Source of the DNA: Bacteroidota bacterium
GTDB taxonomy: Bacteria; Bacteroidota; Bacteroidia; Chitinophagales; LD1
NCBI GenBank assembly: GCA_947457525.1
Contig: CANGXE010000009.1
Coordinates: 1-15,365 of the forward strand
Reading direction: 5' to 3'
DNA length: 15,365 bases
A program made the translations under genes and the position numbers. Every line of letters begins with the position of its first letter. Positions within the stretch are counted from its first letter, which is position 1. This document shows, in pieces, positions 1 through 8,446 of this stretch. Under the pieces are notes generated by a model. The model was not told where the DNA came from. It did not search any database and saw only the letters and a program-made list of their open reading frames with translations.

Positions 1-854
1 AATGCGTAAGCTTTGGCGGCTAGCGCTAAGTTGATGCTGGCGCGAGGCGAACCACCGTAGTTGATGAATGGCTTTAATTTGTTGAGTTTGTAATCTTCCG
101 GTTTGCGACTAGCAAAAACAATGTCGAGGATATATTTTTCAATCTTTTCATCCATGTACACCTCACGAACGGTCTTGCGTGCCGCCAAAATTTCTTCTGC
201 TTTCACTACTTGATTAATCGGACGGCTTTCAAACTGCATATTCTGGCGAATAATCATTTGCTCTTCTTCTTTCTTGGGGTAAGTCACCACCACTTTGAGC
301 ATAAAACGGTCTACTTGCGCCTCTGGCAACGGGTAAGTTCCTTCTTGTTCAATCGGGTTTTGTGTGGCCAATACCAAAAAAGGCTCTTCAAGTTTAAAGG
401 TATTTTCACCAATGGTTACTTGGCGTTCTTGCATCGCTTCGAGCAAAGCAGATTGCACCTTGGCAGGCGCACGGTTAATCTCATCGGCCAAAATAAAATT
501 GGCAAACACCGGGCCTTTTTTGATGTGAAAATCGTTGTCTTTTTGGTTGTAAATTTGCGTACCAATCAAATCGGCAGGGAGCAAATCTGGCGTAAACTGA
601 ATGCGCGAAAATTTGGCATGAACGGCACTAGCCAATGATTTTATAGCCAGTGTTTTTGCCAAGCCCGGCACACCTTCCAACAAAATGTGACCGTTCGATA
701 GCAAGGCTAACATCAGTCTTTCGGTCATGTATTTTTGACCGACAATCGCTTTGCCTAGCTCCATGTTGAGCACATCTACGAAAGCGCTTTCGCGGCCTAT
801 TTTTTCATTCAGCGCAGTGATGTCTACACTGCTATTGGTGGATATTATTTCCAT
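1..854 (-). CDS. MoxR-family AAA+ ATPase, 3' end missing at window edge
   Basis: MoxR AAA+ ATPases act as chaperones that remodel or activate partner proteins, often with von Willebrand factor A proteins encoded next to them. The reading frame is open from an ATG at 854 to the left edge, giving 284 residues. Visible motifs are Walker A GVPGLAKT (61-68), Walker B FILADE (120-125), the sensor-1 asparagine in ATQNP (about 166), the arginine-finger region QVDRF (180-184) and a sensor-2-like SPRA near the end of the visible part. MoxR proteins are usually about 320-330 residues, so only a short C-terminal tail lies outside. The usual partners (DUF58 and VWA proteins) would lie downstream, off the window. 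A TACTTTTG box 21 bases upstream of the start suits a Bacteroidota promoter. The gene is divergent from mutL. The family is certain; the substrate cannot be told. Confidence 0.93.
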   Translation of the reverse strand, partial: MEIISTNSSVDITALNEKIGRESAFVDVLNMELGKAIVGQKYMTERLMLALLSNGHILLEGVPGLAKTLAIKSLASAVHAKFSRIQFTPDLLPADLIGTQIYNQKDNDFHIKKGPVFANFILADEINRAPAKVQSALLEAMQERQVTIGENTFKLEEPFLVLATQNPIEQEGTYPLPEAQVDRFMLKVVVTYPKKEEEQMIIRQNMQFESRPINQVVKAEEILAARKTVREVYMDEKIEKYILDIVFASRKPEDYKLNKLKPFINYGGSPRASINLALAAKAYA

Positions 855-874
855 AGTTCTGTTTTTTCGGACGC

Positions 875-882
875 CAAAAGTA
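875..882 (-). promoter_or_regulatory. putative -7 box for the MoxR gene
   Basis: Read on the minus strand this is TACTTTTG, an exact match to the Bacteroidota TAnnTTTG element, ending 20 bases before the ATG at 854. The nearest upstream TTG on that strand (907-909) leaves a 24-base spacer, longer than the usual 19-21. The -33 half is therefore doubtful. Confidence 0.4.
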
Positions 883-1057
883 AGTGAGTTCCCTATTGTT
901 AAAAATCAAAATTTGTTAAGCAAAATGCGATAATTTTTCAGACTTGAGCTATTTCCCCTTCACCTGATGCAGCGTTTGGCAAAACTTAACGAAAAGTGAT
1001 GGGTGAACACATAGCTTTGACTAGTTATTTACAGCTATAAGTTCTAATGCATTTGAT

Positions 1058-1065
1058 TAAGTTTG
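1058..1065 (+). promoter_or_regulatory. putative -7 box for mutL
   Basis: TAAGTTTG matches TAnnTTTG exactly. It lies 17 bases before the GTG at 1083 and inside the ORF extension that would begin at the ATG at 1047. If it is used, the transcript starts after 1047 and only the GTG start is possible. No TTG is seen at the expected -33 distance. Confidence 0.35.
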
Positions 1066-1082
1066 TTCCCTTATTTTTTAGA

Positions 1083-2951
1083 GTGGACATAATACGCCTT
1101 TTACCTGATAACATTGCCAACCAAATAGCAGCCGGAGAGGTGATTCAACGACCGGCCTCGGCTGTTAAGGAATTGCTGGAAAATGCGATTGACTCGGGGG
1201 CTACGCAAATAAAACTTATCTTTAAACAAGCCGGCAAAAGTCACTTGCAGGTGATTGACAACGGCTGCGGAATGAGCGAAACCGATGCGCGTATGTGTTT
1301 TGAAAAACATGCCACCTCAAAAATTCGCACGGCTGATGATTTATTCAATATCCGCACGATGGGTTTCCGAGGTGAAGCTTTGGCTTCTATTGCGGCCATC
1401 GCACAAGTGGAACTAAAAACGAGAATGCACACCGAAGCGGTGGGTGTGGAGCTTGAAATTGAAGGTATGAAGGTGCAAAAACAAGAGCCTTGCCAAACGC
1501 CCGAAGGCACTTCGATTACAGTCAAAAACTTGTTTTTCAACGTGCCGGCCCGCAGAAATTTTTTGAAGAGCGACACTGTAGAGTTGAAATATATCATTGA
1601 TGAGTTTCACCGAGTGTCTTTGGCGCATCCCAAAATCGGCTTTCAGTTGTTTAATAACGATTATGAAATGTATCACCTCAAGCCGGGGAACTTAAAGCAA
1701 CGCATTACTCAGCTTTTTGGCGACAACTATGCCGAAAAGATTGTGCCGGTAGAGGAAAAAAGTTACGCATTGCATGTGTATGGCTTTGTGGGCAAACCGG
1801 AGTTTTCGAAAAAAACACGGGGTGAGCAATTTATTTTTGTCAATAATCGCTTTATCAAATCGCCTTATCTAAATCATGCGGTTTCGATGGCTTACGAGCA
1901 GATGATTACGAAAGATCATTTCCCGTTTTTTGTTTTGTTTTTAGACATTGACCCGGCAAAAATTGATGTGAACGTGCATCCGGCCAAGCATGAGATTAAA
2001 TTTGAAGACGAAAAATTGGTGTACACCTTTGTCAATTTAGGCACTAAACATGCGTTGGGCGCTTATAGCATTTCGCCTACTTTAGATTTCAACCAAGAAG
2101 ACCATTTGCACAATGGAGGTGCGTTTGACCAACAGCCGCGCACTTGGTTAGAAATCACTCAGCACGCCACGCAAACCAAAGACGCTAAAAAATTTGCCCC
2201 GCCTTCCAATTTTCAAACTTACAACGAGCGTGAATCCAACAATCAAAAAAATTGGGCCTCGGCTTTTGACACGGTGGGTAAGAACGAAGTGAAACCGCTA
2301 AATTTTGAAACACAGAAATCTGTCGGCACTAACTACATTGGGTTTAGTTCTTCAGAGAACGAAGTGTTGCGCGAAGCCGTACCGCCACATCAATTGTTGA
2401 AACGCTACATTGTTTCGCAAGTGAAATCGGGTTTTATTTTGATAGATCAACAAGCCGCCCACGAGCGTATTTTGTTCGAGCGCTACGTGAAGCTGTTGGA
2501 AAAAACCAAGCACGATAGTCAGCGGCAACTATTTCCGCAAAACCTATCGTTGAGTGTGGCCGACAACCAGATTCTGCGCGAAATATTGCCTGAAATCAAC
2601 CAACTCGGTTTTGATATTCAAGAGTTTGGCAAAGACAGTTTTGTGGTGCATGGTTTTCCAGCAGATATTGTGCAAGGCAACGAAATTCAGATGATTGAAG
2701 AATTGATTGAGCAGTATAAAATGAATGCTTCTGTTAATAAATTAGCGAAGCGAGATAACCTAGCCAAAGCCATCGCGCAAAGCACCGGCATCAAAAACGG
2801 CAAAACACTTTCCGTGGAAGAAATGAAAACCTTGATAGATGAATTGTTTGCCTGCGAAAACCCTTATTCCACACCTGCAGGACATCACACGGTGGTAACT
2901 TTCAGCAAGGACGAACTCGAAAAACGATTTGAAAACAAAATACACGGCTAA
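1083..2951 (+). CDS. mutL: DNA mismatch repair protein MutL
   Basis: MutL couples mismatch recognition by MutS to strand incision and excision. The N-terminal GHKL ATPase is clear: ELLENAIDSGAT with the catalytic Glu, DNGCGM, TMGFRGEALASI, and the VPAR stretch. A linker follows at about residues 330-430, and then the C-terminal dimerisation domain. I chose the GTG at 1083 (622 aa) because MutL proteins normally begin M-D-I-I-R-L-L-P; an ATG at 1047 would add 12 residues of no family likeness and overlaps a promoter-like box. In the C-terminal domain the endonuclease motif DQHA-x2-E-x4-E reads DQQAAHERILFE (455-466). The metal-binding CPHGRP block reads TPAGHH (597-602), and the ACxxxxKA cysteine is Gln566. 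Nicking activity is therefore uncertain, while the ATPase half looks complete. The gene is followed 81 bases later by gcvH. Confidence 0.96.
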   Translation: MDIIRLLPDNIANQIAAGEVIQRPASAVKELLENAIDSGATQIKLIFKQAGKSHLQVIDNGCGMSETDARMCFEKHATSKIRTADDLFNIRTMGFRGEALASIAAIAQVELKTRMHTEAVGVELEIEGMKVQKQEPCQTPEGTSITVKNLFFNVPARRNFLKSDTVELKYIIDEFHRVSLAHPKIGFQLFNNDYEMYHLKPGNLKQRITQLFGDNYAEKIVPVEEKSYALHVYGFVGKPEFSKKTRGEQFIFVNNRFIKSPYLNHAVSMAYEQMITKDHFPFFVLFLDIDPAKIDVNVHPAKHEIKFEDEKLVYTFVNLGTKHALGAYSISPTLDFNQEDHLHNGGAFDQQPRTWLEITQHATQTKDAKKFAPPSNFQTYNERESNNQKNWASAFDTVGKNEVKPLNFETQKSVGTNYIGFSSSENEVLREAVPPHQLLKRYIVSQVKSGFILIDQQAAHERILFERYVKLLEKTKHDSQRQLFPQNLSLSVADNQILREILPEINQLGFDIQEFGKDSFVVHGFPADIVQGNEIQMIEELIEQYKMNASVNKLAKRDNLAKAIAQSTGIKNGKTLSVEEMKTLIDELFACENPYSTPAGHHTVVTFSKDELEKRFENKIHG

Positions 2952-3032
2952 TGCACCTGCTGTGACAAAAAATAGTTTACACAAAACAAGCTAGTTTTTT
3001 ATTTTCGCTGACACTTAAAAACAATAAATAAT

Positions 3033-3413
3033 ATGAATTTTCCAAGCAATTTAAAGTATAGCAAAGAGCACGAATGGGTTTTAGTAGATGGCAACAACGC
3101 TACTATCGGCATCACTGATTTCGCACAAAAAGAATTAGGTGACATTGTGTATGTAGACATTAACACTGTAGGTGAAACCGTGGCTAAAGATGCGGTTTTC
3201 GGCACAGTTGAAGCGGTGAAAACAGTGTCAGATTTGTTTATGCCTATTAGTGCAAAGATTGTAGAGTTTAACGGTGCGTTGAATGATGCTCCTGAAAGTG
3301 TAAATACAGATGCCTATGGCGCAGGCTGGATGGTGAAAGTACAAATCAGTAATGCAGCTGAACTAAACGAATTGATGGATTCAGAAGCCTATCAAAAGCA
3401 CATTGGTTTATAA
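3033..3413 (+). CDS. gcvH: glycine cleavage system H protein
   Basis: GcvH carries the lipoyl arm that shuttles the aminomethyl group among the P, T and L proteins of the glycine cleavage complex in the cytoplasm. The protein has 126 residues, the family's normal length. It opens with the typical LKYSKEHEW stretch and has the lipoylation motif around EAVKTVSDLFMP, with Lys63 as the attachment residue. The C-terminal GAGWMVKV stretch is also typical. The ATG at 3033 follows an A-rich leader (AAAAACAATAAATAAT) with no Shine-Dalgarno sequence, as expected in Bacteroidota. The other glycine cleavage genes are not in the window. A VanZ-like gene follows at once and is probably co-transcribed. Confidence 0.97.
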   Translation: MNFPSNLKYSKEHEWVLVDGNNATIGITDFAQKELGDIVYVDINTVGETVAKDAVFGTVEAVKTVSDLFMPISAKIVEFNGALNDAPESVNTDAYGAGWMVKVQISNAAELNELMDSEAYQKHIGL

Positions 3414-3423
3414 TTCATTTACC

Positions 3424-3789
3424 TTGACCAATTTTTTAAAATACAACTGGCCGTCCATATTTTGGGCGGCTTTTATTTTGGGCATATGCCTGATGCCCGG
3501 GCGTGATTTGCCAAGTATTTCCATTTGGGAGTTTGATAAAATAGTTCACTTCGGGGTTTATTTCTTGCTTGCTGTGTTGCTTTATTGGGGATGGGAAAAG
3601 CAACAAATAGTTAGATTTCTGCATCAACAAGTAGCACTCAAAATTGTATTGATTTGCGTGGCTTATGGATTTGCTGTAGAAGTATTACAGGAGTGGCTCA
3701 CCACCGATCGCCATTTCGACCTTTTCGATGCTTTGGCAAATGGCTTAGGCGGCTTGGTAGGTGGGTGGTTGAGCGAGAGAGTAAAGTGA
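3424..3789 (+). CDS. VanZ-like family membrane protein
   Basis: This is a small integral membrane protein of the VanZ-like family. One member raises teicoplanin resistance, but most, including those in Bacteroidota, have no known role. Hydrophobic segments lie at about residues 11-25, 41-57, 72-88 and 101-116, counted from the TTG at 3424. Family residues are present: DKIVHF, then E and Q in EVLQE, then the polar run with R, D, D and N in DRHFDLFDALANGLG. The frame has no ATG near its beginning. I prefer the TTG at 3424 (121 aa, beginning M-T-N-F-L-K), 10 bases after the gcvH stop. A TTG at 3403 is also possible and would overlap gcvH by 11 bases. The tight spacing suggests an operon with gcvH, but no functional link is evident. 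Confidence 0.85.
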   Translation: MTNFLKYNWPSIFWAAFILGICLMPGRDLPSISIWEFDKIVHFGVYFLLAVLLYWGWEKQQIVRFLHQQVALKIVLICVAYGFAVEVLQEWLTTDRHFDLFDALANGLGGLVGGWLSERVK

Positions 3790-3798
3790 TGAATACTA

Positions 3799-4847
3799 CT
3801 AACTCGCCAGAACTGCAGGCACTACTTTTGCATCAGCGGGAACTTCACCGGTCAAAGAATTAAGAAAAGCGACAATTGCTTTTACTTGAGCTTCACTTAA
3901 ATCGCGATTAAGTTGTGATTTACCCATGATTTTTACCACCTCTGCCAAATCGCTCACACAGCCATCATGAAGGTAAGGATGAGTCATTGCTACATTGCGC
4001 AAACCGAGTACTTTGAATTGATCTTTGTCTTCTTCTTTTTTTGTCAAGTCCTTGCGCACAGAATCAGTAGAAGTTGTTTTCACAAAAGTGCGATAGTCGC
4101 CATACACCCCAAACTTTTGGAAGGAATTACCTCCAAGAGCTACACCTGAATGACATGAGGCACAACCAACGTCCATAAATGTTTTAGGCCTGTTCTAGCA
4201 TCGCTGCTCAGCGCGTGAACATCGCCTTTCAGGTATTTGTCAAACGAAGAAGGAATAGTCAATGTGCGTTCAAATGCAGCAATAGCTTTTTGCACATTTT
4301 CATAGAAAAAAGGGTTGCTTTCTTCCGGGTATGCTGCTTTAAACATATCTTTATATTCAGTAATTCCTTTCAACCTATCCATCAAAAACTCTTTGCTCGG
4401 AATGGCCATTTCTACGGGGTTCAAAATCGGTCCACCGGCTTGCTCTTCCACATCGGCAGCGCGTCCGTCCCAAAACTGGGTAGTGTGATACGCAGCATTT
4501 AACACGGTAGGCGAATTTCTGCCACCAAAACCTCCATTGTCACCTTTTGATGTCGGTAAGTTATCTACACCAAAGGTGCTTAAATTGTGACATGAGTTGC
4601 AACTATTATTCCCCGTTTTGCTTAAGCGCGTATCGTAGTAAAGCAATTTACCTAAGGCCACTTTTTTATTGGTAATTGGGTTCGCAGGGTTCTCTACACG
4701 AGTGGCAACTGGTTTAAATAAATCTTGTGCTTTTTGCAAAAGTTCTTGATCGGCAGGTGTAACGGCCAATAGTACCGTCTCTGTGTTTGATTGCACGAAC
4801 TAAAAATGCATAATGCGGCAAGGGAGATGTAAAACAGTTTTTTTCAT
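3799..4847 (-). pseudogene. di-heme cytochrome c peroxidase lipoprotein, broken by frameshifts
   Basis: The protein belongs to the CcpA/MauG family, exported enzymes that reduce hydrogen peroxide or oxidise protein substrates. Both heme-binding motifs are present: CNSCH (4587-4601) and CASCH (4150-4164). So are the family blocks RNSPTVLNAAY, FWDGRA, NPVEM and LRNVAMTHPYLHDG. The pieces lie in different frames. From the ATG at 4847 the frame reaches a stop after 15 codons, yet the adjacent frame encodes a lipoprotein signal, K-K-L-F-Y-I-S-L-A-A-L-C-I-F-S-S-C. The body resumes at about 4794 in a further frame and is lost again near 4182-4185, where TGLK should continue into TFMDVGCASCH. Each break sits at an A run read on the minus strand: A7 at 4838-4844 (one too many), A3 at 4786-4788 (one too few), A4 at 4182-4185 (one too few). 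An intact protein would have about 345 residues. The gene ends 9 bases from the convergent VanZ-like gene. Confidence 0.85.
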
Positions 4848-4910
4848 ATTCATTAGTATTGTGTTCAGATACAATTTTACAAAAAACAATAAACAAACAC
4901 GGAACAAATG

Positions 4911-7900
4911 TTACGAAACAGATGCCGCTCTAGCATTCACAAATCGTTCGACATCCTCTAATCGTTCTTCCGCTTGTTTCATACTTTTTACCGATTCAAT
5001 ATTTAGTACCAAATATTTTTCGGTTTCGCGGAGATAAACGCCATCGCGATGTTTTTGTACATACTCAATTATTTTACTGAACACCGCAGAGCTATAGAAA
5101 CTCGACTCTTGATTCGACACAAAGTAGCAGCGCAACAATTTTCCTTTCAAAATTATCTGCTCCATGCCCAGTTGGGTGGCAATCCATTTTAACCGCATGG
5201 CATTAAAGAGTTCGTACACTTGCTTCGGCACTTCACCAAATCGGTCATGCAATTGCTCCTCAAATTTTGCCAAGGCTTCCTCATTTTTCAATTCGTTCAA
5301 ATCTCTGTATAAAATCATCCGTTCGGCCGTGTTGCTTACGTAATCGCTCGGTATAAGCATTTCTAAATCCGACTCAATAGCACAATCGCGTACATAATCC
5401 ACTTTGCGCTCCAATTCGTCTTTATACAAATCTGCAAACTGTGTTTGCTTCAATTCACGAATAGCTTCATCCAAAATTTTGTGATAAACATCATAACCAA
5501 TTTCAGCTATAAAGCCGCTTTGTTCTGCGCCCAGCACATTGCCCGCTCCGCGGATATCCATATCGCGCATGGCGATTTGAAAACCACTGCCGAGGTCCGA
5601 AAATTCTTCGAGCGTTTTGAGGCGTTGACGAGCTTCATTAGTAAGTGTGCTGAGCGGTGGCGAAAATAAATAGCAAAACGCATGTTTATTGCTTCGGCCA
5701 ACTCGTCCTCGAAGTTGGTGCAAATCGCTCATCCCAAACTGGTGGGCATTGTTGATGATAATCGTATTGGCATTAGGAATGTCAATGCCACTTTCTATAA
5801 TGTTGGTAGAAAGCAACACATCAAACTCTCGATTGACGAATTTTAGTAGCACTTCTTCAAGTTTGTCGCCTTCCATTTGGCCGTGCGCCACACCAATGTC
5901 AACATGCGGCACAATTTTGCGCAACATCTCGGCTACTTCTACAATGTCTTTCACTCGATTGTGCACAAAGAAAACTTGTCCGCCTCTGTAGATTTCATAT
6001 TCGATGGCTTCTTTGATCAATGCCGGATCGAGGGCATTCACTTCCGTAGTTATCGGTTGGCGATTGGGCGGAGGTGTATTGATAATACTCAAATCTCTTG
6101 CGCCCATCATGCTAAACTGCAACGTGCGCGGAATAGGTGTGGCGGTGAGTGTAAGCGAATCAACATTTTCACGCAAGGTCTTCAATGTTTCTTTTACCCC
6201 CACCCCAAATTTTTGCTCTTCATCAATCACCATCAAGCCCAAGTTTTTAAACTTGACCGACTTGCCCACCAAGCCATGTGTACCAACAATGATGTTCGTT
6301 TTCCCTTCTTCCAATCGCTGCAACGTTTCCTTTTTTTCTTTTGCCGTTTTAAATCGGTTGATGTAATCTACTTCAATCGGGAATTCGCTCAATCGCTCTT
6401 TGAACGTTTTATAATGCTGCATAGCCAAAATGGTAGTAGGCACTAACACGGCTACTTGCTTGCCATCACAAGCCGCTTTGAAAGCTGCCCGAATAGCCAC
6501 TTCCGTTTTTCCAAATCCTACATCGCCACACACCAATCTATCCATAGGATATTCGGCTTGCATATCGCGCTTCACGTCTTCTACAGCCTTGGCTTGGTCG
6601 GGAGTGTCTTCATACATAAAACTCGCTTCCAACTCATTTTGCATATAGCCATCGGGTGAAAATTGAAATCCTTTGGCGGCTTTTCGTTTGGCATATAATT
6701 GAATTAAGTCAAACGCCAATTCTTTAATGCGCTTCTTGGTTTTCTTTTTGAGGTTTGCCCAAGTTTCTGTGCCGAGTTTGTTCACGCGCGGAGCATCACC
6801 TTCTTTGCCTACGTACTTCGAAATCTTATGTAAGGATTGAATGCCGACATACAAAATATCATTGCCGGCATAAATCAACCGAACCGCTTCTTGGAGCTGA
6901 CCACCCGATTCAATTTTTTCGAGTCCGGAAAACACACCCACACCATGATCAATATGCGTCACAAAATCTCCGGGCTTCAATTCGCGCAGTGTTTTCATGA
7001 GCATCACTTTGTCGCTCGAAAATCCTTGACGAAGATTATATTTATGATAGCGATTAAAGATTTGATGGTCAGTGTAGATTAATAATTTTAATTCATCATC
7101 CACAAAACCTTGATGAATACCGATGTGCACCGGTGTCCATTCTACTTTTGCTTTTAAGTCTTCAAAAATGGCGTAAAACCGCTCGACTTGTTTCACGTTT
7201 TCAGCAAAAATCAGAGCCTTGTATTGTTCTTCATTCTTCTGATGAAGGTCTTGAATCAGCAGTTCAAAATTTTTATTGAACGAAGGTTGTGGTTTAGCTT
7301 TGAAAGCAATTTTATTCACTGATTTAAAATAGCTGCGCGAGCCAAATTCTATAATCGGAATATTGGCTACTCCTTTCATGAAATCTGCGCTTGACAAAAA
7401 CACATCCTCCACTTCGCCATCGAGTAAAGGATGATTCGGGTGTTCCAATTTTTGTTTAATGACTTCAGGTTGCGCTTTGGCGGCTTTTTCTAAAGCCACA
7501 TTCATTACCTCTAAAAGTAACTGTGTGTCTTTCACCCAAACTGCAGTGTTTACCGGAAAAACCGACAATACCGATGTCTTTTTATCGTTAGTGAAATGAG
7601 TTTGAATGTTCGGTACAATGTTGACCGTTGCAATTTTTTTTACGCTCAATTGTGTCAGCGGATCGAAGGTGCGTATACTTTCTATTTCATCGCCAAATAG
7701 TTCGATGCGGTAGGGATATTCATTGCCGTAAGAATACACATCTACAATGTCTCCTCTAATGCTAAACTGACCGGGTTCATACACAAAATCTACACGTTCA
7801 AACTCAAAGCCAACCAACAAGTCAATCATAAAATCAACATCTAGTTTTTCATTGACTTGCAAGCGCAACATTTGCTCATTGAGTACTTCGGCTTTCACCA

Positions 7901-8306
7901 CTTTTTCGATAAGCGCTTCAGGATAAGTCACCAATAGTTCTGCCTTCGCGTTGCTATTACTTAAGCGATTGATGGCTTCGGTGCGCAGCATGACGTTGTT
8001 ATTGTTGAGCTCTAAAAAATCTTGTGGGCGTTTAAACGAATCGGGGAAAAAGAATACATCCTTATGCAGCAATATGTTTTTCAAATTATTCTGAAAATAG
8101 GCGGCTTCTTCTTTGTCACTCAAAATAAAGACATGATTAAGCTGGGAGTTTTTAAACACAGCTGCTGCAATAAATGCATCCATAGAGCCCACTAATCCTG
8201 AAACGTGAACATCACGATTGTCTTTGTTCGGTTCATTCAACAAATGGAGCAGTTGTTTTACTTGCTCGGTATTGCCATAAGCATTTAGTATTTGTTCGAT
8301 ACTCAT
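4911..8306 (-). CDS. mfd: transcription-repair coupling factor Mfd
   Basis: Mfd removes RNA polymerase stalled at DNA lesions and recruits the UvrABC nucleotide excision machinery. The product has 1131 residues, close to the 1148 of E. coli. The N-terminal third is UvrB-like. The CarD-like polymerase-interacting domain begins near residue 440 (PGDFVTHIDHGVGVF). The RecG-like translocase carries Walker A GDVGFGKTE near 600, the Walker B box DEEQ near 693, TATPIPRTL, and QLRGRVGR near 865. A TRCF-type C-terminal domain closes the protein. I chose the ATG at 8306 (M-S-I-E-Q-I-L); the frame stays open to a start at 8375, but those 23 residues resemble no part of the family. The frame is intact through long homopolymers such as T8 at 7634-7641. 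The gene lies 63 bases upstream of the broken peroxidase gene and is divergent from the epimerase gene. Confidence 0.97.
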   Translation of the reverse strand: MSIEQILNAYGNTEQVKQLLHLLNEPNKDNRDVHVSGLVGSMDAFIAAAVFKNSQLNHVFILSDKEEAAYFQNNLKNILLHKDVFFFPDSFKRPQDFLELNNNNVMLRTEAINRLSNSNAKAELLVTYPEALIEKVVKAEVLNEQMLRLQVNEKLDVDFMIDLLVGFEFERVDFVYEPGQFSIRGDIVDVYSYGNEYPYRIELFGDEIESIRTFDPLTQLSVKKIATVNIVPNIQTHFTNDKKTSVLSVFPVNTAVWVKDTQLLLEVMNVALEKAAKAQPEVIKQKLEHPNHPLLDGEVEDVFLSSADFMKGVANIPIIEFGSRSYFKSVNKIAFKAKPQPSFNKNFELLIQDLHQKNEEQYKALIFAENVKQVERFYAIFEDLKAKVEWTPVHIGIHQGFVDDELKLLIYTDHQIFNRYHKYNLRQGFSSDKVMLMKTLRELKPGDFVTHIDHGVGVFSGLEKIESGGQLQEAVRLIYAGNDILYVGIQSLHKISKYVGKEGDAPRVNKLGTETWANLKKKTKKRIKELAFDLIQLYAKRKAAKGFQFSPDGYMQNELEASFMYEDTPDQAKAVEDVKRDMQAEYPMDRLVCGDVGFGKTEVAIRAAFKAACDGKQVAVLVPTTILAMQHYKTFKERLSEFPIEVDYINRFKTAKEKKETLQRLEEGKTNIIVGTHGLVGKSVKFKNLGLMVIDEEQKFGVGVKETLKTLRENVDSLTLTATPIPRTLQFSMMGARDLSIINTPPPNRQPITTEVNALDPALIKEAIEYEIYRGGQVFFVHNRVKDIVEVAEMLRKIVPHVDIGVAHGQMEGDKLEEVLLKFVNREFDVLLSTNIIESGIDIPNANTIIINNAHQFGMSDLHQLRGRVGRSNKHAFCYLFSPPLSTLTNEARQRLKTLEEFSDLGSGFQIAMRDMDIRGAGNVLGAEQSGFIAEIGYDVYHKILDEAIRELKQTQFADLYKDELERKVDYVRDCAIESDLEMLIPSDYVSNTAERMILYRDLNELKNEEALAKFEEQLHDRFGEVPKQVYELFNAMRLKWIATQLGMEQIILKGKLLRCYFVSNQESSFYSSAVFSKIIEYVQKHRDGVYLRETEKYLVLNIESVKSMKQAEERLEDVERFVNARAASVS

Positions 8307-8446
8307 AAAAAAGATTTTACCCCGACACGTTGCCATGCGGGGTTTATTTTCGTGGCGAATGTAGCCGAAAATCAAAAGAAATATTGCATACCCTTCAACT
8401 CTAAAGCGAATAGATTTAATACTTTAGTATTCATTATATTCCAATT

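Noticed and set aside
210..638. 142-codon plus-strand ORF
   Set aside because: It is antisense to the MoxR ATPase, whose Walker A, Walker B and sensor motifs are all on the minus strand.
2952..3032. Possible terminator or promoter between mutL and gcvH
   Set aside because: AAACAAGCTAGTTTTTT allows only about four base pairs before the T run, and TATTTTCG (3000-3007) is a one-mismatch -7 box without a -33 partner; both are too weak to call.
3424..3789. VanZ-like gene as an antibiotic resistance determinant
   Set aside because: The family is broad, and this copy sits beside gcvH with none of the van genes nearby, so resistance cannot be claimed.
4714..4896. 60-codon minus-strand ORF beginning upstream of the peroxidase gene
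   Set aside because: It is the frame that holds the peroxidase lipoprotein signal, joined to unrelated upstream codons and out-of-frame codons beyond. It is not a separate gene.
5877..6446. 189-codon plus-strand ORF inside mfd
   Set aside because: It lies antisense to the conserved translocase domain of Mfd, has no recognisable domain and no start context. Several similar antisense frames across 5445-7082 have the same cause.
8307..8446. Shared promoter region between mfd and the SDR gene
   Set aside because: Only a one-mismatch box (TACTTTAG at 8420-8427) is visible for the plus strand and nothing convincing for mfd, so no site is annotated.
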